NCBI GenBank assembly: GCA_036401195.1
Contig: DASWVQ010000274.1
Coordinates: forward strand, 1 to 64,000
Origin: JACDHQ01 sp036401195
GTDB lineage: Bacteria; Gemmatimonadota; Gemmatimonadetes; Gemmatimonadales; Gemmatimonadaceae
Direction of reading: 5' to 3'
DNA: 64,000 nt
In this document: one piece after another, positions 59,073-64,000 of the stretch
Layout: every line of letters begins with the position of its first letter
Numbering within the stretch: position 1 is the stretch's first letter
Program-made: the position numbers and the translations under genes
Notes under the pieces: generated by a model
Databases searched by the model: none
What the model was told of the DNA's origin: nothing
Seen by the model: only the letters and a program-made list of their open reading frames with translations

Positions 59073-59798
59073 ATGCGATCCTTCCTCACGCTTTCCGCCG
59101 CCGCGCTCCTCGCGATCCCCGCCGTCGTCCACGCCCAGGGCCCGCGCCATCCCACCATGCGTGATTCCATCACGGGCCCCCTGCGCGGCTATGGCGGTGC
59201 CGCCCTGTCCGGGGCCGCGCCGGTGGGGGTCTTCGGCGACTACGTGCAGGGCGGGATCGGCGGCGCCGGCCACCTGGGATGGAACGTCATTCCCGGCGGC
59301 GCGCTCTCGATCCGGGGTGACCTCGGGATCATGATCTACGGCCACGAGCGCAAGCGCATCCCCTTCCCCACGGCGCCGCGCGTCTCGCTCGACCTCACCA
59401 CGACGAACAACATCGTCACCTACGGCGTGGGGCCCCAGCTCATGGCCACCGGGGGCGCCCTGCGCCCGTACGTGAACGGCTTCGTCGGCGGCGCCTACTT
59501 CTACACCGAGTCGGCCCTCGCCGGGACCGGGAACAACGGGGAATCCTTCGCCCGGAGCGAGAACTACCACGACCACGTCCTCTCCTACGGCGGCGGCGGC
59601 GGCGTCCTCATCCCCGTGAGCGTGGGCAAGAACCCGGTCTCCATCGACGTGGGCGCGCGCTACGTCCACAATGGCACCGTGCGGTACCTGCGCGAGGGGG
59701 ACATCCAGGACGACGGCAATACCGTCATCATGAACCCCACCGTGAGCCCCGCGAACTTCGTCCAGTTCACCCTCGGGGTGAGCGTGGGCATCCGGTGA
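59073..59798 (+). CDS. Outer-membrane beta-barrel protein
   Basis: 241 residues. Signal peptide MRSFLTLSAAALLAIPAVVHAQ, then glycine-rich amphipathic strands (GGIGGAGHLGWNVI, LRPYVNGFVGGAYFYTES, VSIDVGARYVHNG) and a C-terminal FVQFTLGVSVGIR. A surface-barrel protein of unknown role. About 170 bp separate it from the barrel gene upstream; both have their own context, so they are probably separate units. The 134 bp after it hold only GC-rich low-complexity sequence. Confidence 0.78.
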   Translation: MRSFLTLSAAALLAIPAVVHAQGPRHPTMRDSITGPLRGYGGAALSGAAPVGVFGDYVQGGIGGAGHLGWNVIPGGALSIRGDLGIMIYGHERKRIPFPTAPRVSLDLTTTNNIVTYGVGPQLMATGGALRPYVNGFVGGAYFYTESALAGTGNNGESFARSENYHDHVLSYGGGGGVLIPVSVGKNPVSIDVGARYVHNGTVRYLREGDIQDDGNTVIMNPTVSPANFVQFTLGVSVGIR

Positions 59799-59932
59799 GC
59801 CACGGGGCGGTGGGTCGCTGAGCCGTCGCGACCCGCCGCCGGGCCCTTCCCCCCGGCCCGCCCGGCCCCCATCGTCCCCGGGAATACTCCCCCGGGCCGC
59901 CCCGTCCCCTGTGGCGACCCCGACTCCCGCGG

Positions 59933-60535
59933 ATGCCGAACACCCCAGCCAACACCACTCCGGAGGCCCAGGCGCGCTTCAACGCCATGGTCCTGCCGCA
60001 CCTCGACCGGCTGCTCGCCTTCGCCGGGCGTCGCACCGAGTCCACGGCCGACGCCGAGGACGCGGTCCAGGAGGCCTGCGTCCGCGCGTGGACGGCGTTC
60101 GCCGACCTCCGCGACGAGACCCGCGTCCGCGCCTGGCTCTATCGCATCCTCCGCTCCGTCCTGATCGACGCCGCGGAGCGACGCACCCGCCGCCGGCAGC
60201 TGGTCTCGATCACGCGCCTCGAGGATGCCCACGAGTCACTCGTGGGGGGCGGGGTGGACGACCTGTTCGACGAGGTGGCGGCGCGCATCACCGGTGAGGC
60301 GCTGCGCGAGGCCCTCGGCCGCATTCCCGAGGATTTCGCGGTCGCAATCGAGCTGCACGACATCGACGGGTTCAAGTACCACGAGATCGCCGAGATCACC
60401 CACGTCCCGATCGGGACGGTGATGAGCCGCATCTCCCGCGGCCGCCGGCTCCTCGCCGGGGCGATGCTCGCGAGCGGGGCCCTCGCCGCCCCGGTGACGA
60501 CGGGACGGCGCGCCCCCGGAGGAGCGACATCATGA
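59933..60535 (+). CDS. ECF-type RNA polymerase sigma factor
   Basis: 200 residues. Region 2: DAEDAVQEACVRAWTAF and RAWLYRILRSVLID; region 4: LGRIPEDFAVAIELHDIDGF and YHEIAEITHVPIGTVMSRIS. It recruits RNA polymerase to a stress regulon. Its stop overlaps the anti-sigma ATG (ATGA). Confidence 0.94.
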   Translation: MPNTPANTTPEAQARFNAMVLPHLDRLLAFAGRRTESTADAEDAVQEACVRAWTAFADLRDETRVRAWLYRILRSVLIDAAERRTRRRQLVSITRLEDAHESLVGGGVDDLFDEVAARITGEALREALGRIPEDFAVAIELHDIDGFKYHEIAEITHVPIGTVMSRISRGRRLLAGAMLASGALAAPVTTGRRAPGGATS

Positions 60536-61440
60536 GCGACTGGTCGCCACGGCCGCAGGGCGGCACGACCCCGGAGGAAGAGGCCGCACGCGAGGCGCAG
60601 CACCAGCTCCTCATCGACCTGCTGGCTGCCTACCTCGACGCGGAGCTCCCGGCGGAGACGCGCGCGCAGATCGAGGCGCACCTCGTGGGGTGCGCGCGCT
60701 GCCGACGCGAGCTGCGCGTGCAGCATGAAGTGCGGCGCCTCCTCGGCAGCGAGCCCCTCGCCGCGGCGCCGCCCACCTTCCAGGCGCGGATCGCCGAGGC
60801 GATCGCCGCCGCCCCGATCCCGGCCGGCGACATCCCGCGCGCGCCCGCGCGTCGCGTCAGCGCCGGCGTGGCGTTCGCCGCCACGACCCTCCTCGTGGTG
60901 CTGGGGCTCGGCGCCTGGGCGGTCACCGTCCGCGGCGACGCGGAGGGTGTCGCGCGCGCGCAGCCGGCGACCCGCACGCTGCCCGCGCGGGCGGCGAGCG
61001 TTCCCCTGTTCGCCGACGTCCTCGCCGACTACCGCCGCGTGGCCATGACCGACCTGCCCGGGCGATCGCGCGACCTGGAGGCGGTCCGCTCGGCGATGCC
61101 CTTCGCCGTGGAGGCGCTCCGGGCGCCCGGACTCCGCCTCGTGGGCGCGTGGACCACGGAGCTGGGCGGCGAGCCGGCGGCGGTGCTCGCGTACCGGGTG
61201 GACGACCGGGTGGTCCTCCAGTACCTCGTGTCGGAGGAGCGCTTCTTCCGCCATCCCGCGGTGCGGAACGCGGTCGCCGACGGCCGCCCCGTGACGAGCA
61301 TCGATGGGGGGCAGGTGATGGTGGCATGGCCGGCGCGCGCGGCCGGGGTCGTGGTCGTGGGAGAGCTCGCACCCGAGCGGATGTCGCAGATCCCGGCATC
61401 CGACCGACTGGCCAGACGGGGCGCACGGGGTGCAGAATAG
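60532..61440 (+). CDS. Membrane anti-sigma factor with a zinc-binding N-domain
   Basis: 302 residues. The zinc motif HLVGCARCRRE (HxxxCxxC) sits at ~50-60 in a short helical anti-sigma domain; a membrane helix follows (GVAFAATTLLVVLGLGAWAV), then an exported ~170-residue domain that probably senses the signal. It should hold the sigma factor until released by a modification or proteolysis of the outer part. Confidence 0.9.
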   Translation: MSDWSPRPQGGTTPEEEAAREAQHQLLIDLLAAYLDAELPAETRAQIEAHLVGCARCRRELRVQHEVRRLLGSEPLAAAPPTFQARIAEAIAAAPIPAGDIPRAPARRVSAGVAFAATTLLVVLGLGAWAVTVRGDAEGVARAQPATRTLPARAASVPLFADVLADYRRVAMTDLPGRSRDLEAVRSAMPFAVEALRAPGLRLVGAWTTELGGEPAAVLAYRVDDRVVLQYLVSEERFFRHPAVRNAVADGRPVTSIDGGQVMVAWPARAAGVVVVGELAPERMSQIPASDRLARRGARGAE

Positions 61441-61498
61441 GGAAGGCGCCGCCCGACCAGGGTGCGCCTTCCCGCTTCCCGAGCCACCCCCGCCCGGC

Positions 61499-62887
61499 AT
61501 GTCGTCCCTCCGGTTGGTCGTCCGCGGCACCATCGCGGCGCTGCTGCTGCACATCCCCACCGCCGCCCTTCGCGCGCAGGCCGCTCCCGCGCCGCGCGAC
61601 ACCGTCACCGCGCCGGACTCCCTCTCCCCCGACTCGCTGCGCGCGCGCCTCGCCCGCGCCGAGGCGGCGATCGACCTGCTGCGGGAGCAGCTCGCCGGCG
61701 AGTCCGAGAGCACCGTCCACACCCGTTCCCGCGTGCGCGTGGACGTCTTCGCGCGGGTGCTCACGAACGCCTTCATGACCTGGGGGCGCGCCAACATCAC
61801 GGACCTGCCGCTCAACGTCCTCGCGCCGGCCGCGGCGCCGGCGCGTGCGCCCACCAACGACGCCCTCGGGCTCTCGGTGCGGCAGACCCGCGTGGGCGCC
61901 GTGACCTCCGTGCAGGATGTCCTCGGTGGCGTGTTCAGCGGCGACGTCGACCTCGACTTCTTCGGCGGGGTATCGAACGGGCCGGGAGACCGTCGCCTCT
62001 TTCCGGAGCCGCGGCTGCGCACCGCGCGGGCGCGGGTGATCTGGGACCGTGCGGAGCTGATGGTGGGATCCGACACCCCGCTCATCTCCGACCTCAACCC
62101 GGTGAGCCTCGCCGGCGTGGCCATCCCCGTGTTCTCGAGCGCGGCCAACCTGTGGAACTGGATCCCGCAGGTGCGATTCACGCGCGAGGCGGGGAGCGTG
62201 GGCCGGGGCGACACCCGGGTGCACTTCGCCCTCCAGGGGGCGCTGCTCGCGCCATACACCAGCACCGTCGCCCCCGACGATCCCGATGCCGTCGACATCG
62301 GGGAGCGCTCGCGCCGCCCCGCGCTGGAGGCGCGGATCCGCGCCCGGTGGGGTGACGAGGAGGGAGGGCTCTCCGACGTGATGATCGGCGACTCGGGAGG
62401 CGAGATCGGCATCGGCACCCACCAGGGATGGGCGGCCACCGCGCCCGGGGAGGTGCAGGCGAGCTACGCGTACTCGATCGATGGCCACGCGGTGATCGCG
62501 CATGGCGTGGAGCTGCGTGGGGAAGCCTACGCGGGGCGCCTGCTCCGCGGCCTCGGCGGCGGCGGGGCGGGGCAGAACTTCGGCCAGCCGCTGCCCGGCG
62601 CGCCCGCGGGGACGCTCGGGCCGCCCCTGCGCGACATGGCCGGGTGGATCCAGCTCAACGTGCAGCCCCATCCGATCGTGATCACCGGCGCGGGCTGCGG
62701 GATCGACGTCGTGAACCACGAGGACCGGCCGGTGCGCCGCCAGAACACCGTGTGCGAGGCGCACCTGCACTGGCGCCCCGCCCAGCCCCTCGTGCTCGGC
62801 CTCGAGTACCGTCAGCTCGCCTCGCGCTACGCCAGCGGCACGTACGGCGTGCGCCACCTCAACCTCGCCTTCGGCTTTGACCTCTGA
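61499..62887 (+). CDS. Porin-like outer-membrane protein
   Basis: 462 residues. Signal peptide ending near ALRAQA, a short coiled coil (LRARLARAEAAIDLLREQLA) as in trimeric or phosphate-type porins, then repeated amphipathic strands and a C-terminus ending in HLNLAFGFDL (terminal Leu instead of the usual Phe). Function is unknown. It follows the anti-sigma gene by 58 bp. Confidence 0.7.
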   Translation: MSSLRLVVRGTIAALLLHIPTAALRAQAAPAPRDTVTAPDSLSPDSLRARLARAEAAIDLLREQLAGESESTVHTRSRVRVDVFARVLTNAFMTWGRANITDLPLNVLAPAAAPARAPTNDALGLSVRQTRVGAVTSVQDVLGGVFSGDVDLDFFGGVSNGPGDRRLFPEPRLRTARARVIWDRAELMVGSDTPLISDLNPVSLAGVAIPVFSSAANLWNWIPQVRFTREAGSVGRGDTRVHFALQGALLAPYTSTVAPDDPDAVDIGERSRRPALEARIRARWGDEEGGLSDVMIGDSGGEIGIGTHQGWAATAPGEVQASYAYSIDGHAVIAHGVELRGEAYAGRLLRGLGGGGAGQNFGQPLPGAPAGTLGPPLRDMAGWIQLNVQPHPIVITGAGCGIDVVNHEDRPVRRQNTVCEAHLHWRPAQPLVLGLEYRQLASRYASGTYGVRHLNLAFGFDL

Positions 62888-63590
62888 CCGGTGCCTCCGG
62901 GCCTGTGCGCGCGGCGGGCTGCTCCTGCTGCTGCTGGCCGCGGGCGCCCGCCCGGCACGCGCGCAGGGGGTGGTGACGGGCACGCTCGCCCTCGTGGAGC
63001 GCGCGGGCGCGGAGCGCGCCGACCTCCGCACGGGGGTCGTGTACCTGGAGGCGATGGGACGGCGGGAGACCGGGCCCGGTGGGAGTGCGCCGCGCAGCGC
63101 GACCATCGCGATGCGGGGGCGTGAGTTCTTCCCGCACGTGCAGCCGGTGCTGGCCGGCGGCACGGTCGCGTTTCCCAACGAGGATCCGTTCAGCCACAAC
63201 GTCTTCTCGAACGTGGCGCTGGGGCCCTTCGACCTGGGCCTCTATCGCCGGGGAGTGACCCGCGCCGCGACCTTCGGGCGTCCCGGCGTCTACCCGATCT
63301 ACTGCAACATCCACTCGCGGATGGTGAGCTTCGTCGTGGCCGTGCCCACGCCGTGGGTGGCACAGCCCGACGCCGACGGCCGCTTCCGCATTCGCGACGT
63401 CCCCGCCGGCGACTACCTCGTCCACGCGTGGCACGAGCGCGGGGGGAGCGAGGTCACGCGCGCCGTCACGGTGCCGGCGGGTGCCGGTGCGGACGTGTCC
63501 TTCATCATCGACGCGCGGGCATGGGTCTCGGCGCCGCACCTCAACAAGTTCGGCCGCCCCTACACGGTGAGCCGCGCCGACCGGTACTGA
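62877..63590 (+). CDS. Exported cupredoxin-domain protein
   Basis: 237 residues from TTG at 62877, the only start in frame before the signal peptide; it overlaps the porin stop by 11 bases. Signal peptide ending near RPARAQ. A plastocyanin-type fold with copper ligands: His in PFSHNVFSN, and Cys, His and Met in YPIYCNIHSRMVSFV. A C-terminal Ig/carboxypeptidase-regulatory-like strand region (FRIRDVPAGDYLVHAWHERG) follows. Electron carrier or copper sensor, inferred. Confidence 0.82.
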   Translation: MTSDRCLRACARGGLLLLLLAAGARPARAQGVVTGTLALVERAGAERADLRTGVVYLEAMGRRETGPGGSAPRSATIAMRGREFFPHVQPVLAGGTVAFPNEDPFSHNVFSNVALGPFDLGLYRRGVTRAATFGRPGVYPIYCNIHSRMVSFVVAVPTPWVAQPDADGRFRIRDVPAGDYLVHAWHERGGSEVTRAVTVPAGAGADVSFIIDARAWVSAPHLNKFGRPYTVSRADRY

Positions 63591-63592
63591 GC

Positions 63593-64000
63593 GTGCCGCT
63601 GCGCGGGCTCGCGGGCCGGGTCTTCCTGTCGTCGGCGGGGATCGTGTGCGCCGTGCTGCTCGCCGCGTTCGTGGTGGCGTCGCGCTCGGGACGCAGCGCC
63701 GCGCGCGCGGAGGAGCGCCGCGTGCTGGAGCAGGCGGCCGACCTCACGGCGCAGCTGCTCTCCGGGCGGTCGCGCAGCCTCGCGGGGGGAGCGCGCGTCT
63801 TCGTGCAGGGGCCGTACTTCCGCGCGCTGGTCGCCGAACGGCGCCGCGACGACATCCTCGACCAGTCGTTCGAGGCGGCGGAGCAGCTCGGGGCCGACTG
63901 GGTGTTCATCACCGACGAGCGCGGCGTCCTCATCGCGAAGAGCGACGAGCCGGCGGTGAACGGGATCGCCATGGGCGACGTGCCACTGGTCGCGGGGGCA
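63593..64000 (+). CDS. Membrane sensor protein, N-terminal part
   Basis: The gene runs off the right edge. From GTG at 63593, 136 codons are present: one membrane helix (FLSSAGIVCAVLLAAFVVAS), a coiled coil (ARAEERRVLEQAADLTAQLL) and a periplasmic region with EQLGADWVFITDERGVLIAK, typical of a Cache/PAS-like sensor. The output domain (kinase, cyclase or GGDEF) is outside the window. It starts two bases after the cupredoxin stop. Confidence 0.7.
   Translation, partial: MPLRGLAGRVFLSSAGIVCAVLLAAFVVASRSGRSAARAEERRVLEQAADLTAQLLSGRSRSLAGGARVFVQGPYFRALVAERRRDDILDQSFEAAEQLGADWVFITDERGVLIAKSDEPAVNGIAMGDVPLVAGA

Noticed and set aside
1..64000. tRNA, rRNA, CRISPR arrays, insertion sequences or prophage
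   Set aside because: Looked for in the gaps on both strands; nothing with tRNA arms, regular spacers or transposase/integrase motifs was found. A covariance-model search would be decisive.

Overview
This is about 64 kb of a bacterial chromosome of high GC content (roughly 70% by eye) centred on a replication-origin neighbourhood. The order yidC-yidD-rnpA-rpmH / dnaA-dnaN, with parA, parB and mnmG about 25 kb away, is the classic oriC region. The organism is a diderm: it has outer-membrane beta-barrels, many lipoproteins and periplasmic M16/M20 peptidases. Gene content and protein style suggest a Gemmatimonadota-like lineage; that is inference, since no rRNA is present to confirm it. I see no tRNA, rRNA, CRISPR array, insertion sequence or prophage.

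Layout. 1-5.2 kb: the ribosome/membrane/replication block (yidC, yidD, rnpA with rpmH nested inside it, dnaA, a DnaA-box-rich dnaA-dnaN gap, dnaN), a DUF4126 membrane protein and RNase P RNA (rnpB). 5.4-12.6 kb: signalling genes (AraC-like regulator, chemotaxis-type receptor, two histidine-kinase-like proteins flanking pyrE, Ser/Thr kinase). 12.7-19.1 kb: cold-shock protein, polA, a pseudopilin, a UMF1/ATG22-type MFS transporter and a lipoprotein. 19.2-25.3 kb: a six-gene BMP-type nucleoside ABC importer operon that also carries a Nif3-like protein and a secreted EEP phosphatase/nuclease. 25.5-30.7 kb: parB, parA, a 0.68-kb non-coding stretch with a three-copy repeat and a parS-like palindrome, a SIMPL protein and mnmG. 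30.7-44.1 kb: hydrolases, small membrane proteins, an ABC-F protein, a large outer-membrane protein, murB and a catalytic/non-catalytic M16 pair.

44.1-51.7 kb: a complete histidine operon, hisL-hisG-hisDC-hisH-hisA-hisB-hisF-hisN-hisIE. It is preceded by a promoter, a His-rich leader peptide and an attenuator terminator, and histidinol dehydrogenase and the aminotransferase are fused in one frame. 51.8-58.1 kb: a plastocyanin-like lipoprotein under a CRP-type palindrome, a Wzz/BY-kinase-like protein with lost ATPase motifs, free-methionine-sulfoxide reductase, an HD hydrolase, ispG and a second cold-shock gene. 58.1-64 kb: an HTH protein with an AT-hook-like tail, two small outer-membrane barrels, then an ECF sigma/anti-sigma pair followed by a porin-like protein, a cupredoxin-domain protein and a truncated membrane sensor.

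Genes are densely packed, with many 1- or 4-base start/stop overlaps (ATGA, GTGA, TGATG), so most same-strand runs are probably translationally coupled operons. Two promoters (rpmH-rnpA and his) share the form TTGACC-N17-TAGNNT and lie unusually close to their first start codons. The observations most worth checking are the his attenuator, the HisD-HisC fusion, the rpmH-inside-rnpA arrangement and the parS/repeat region.
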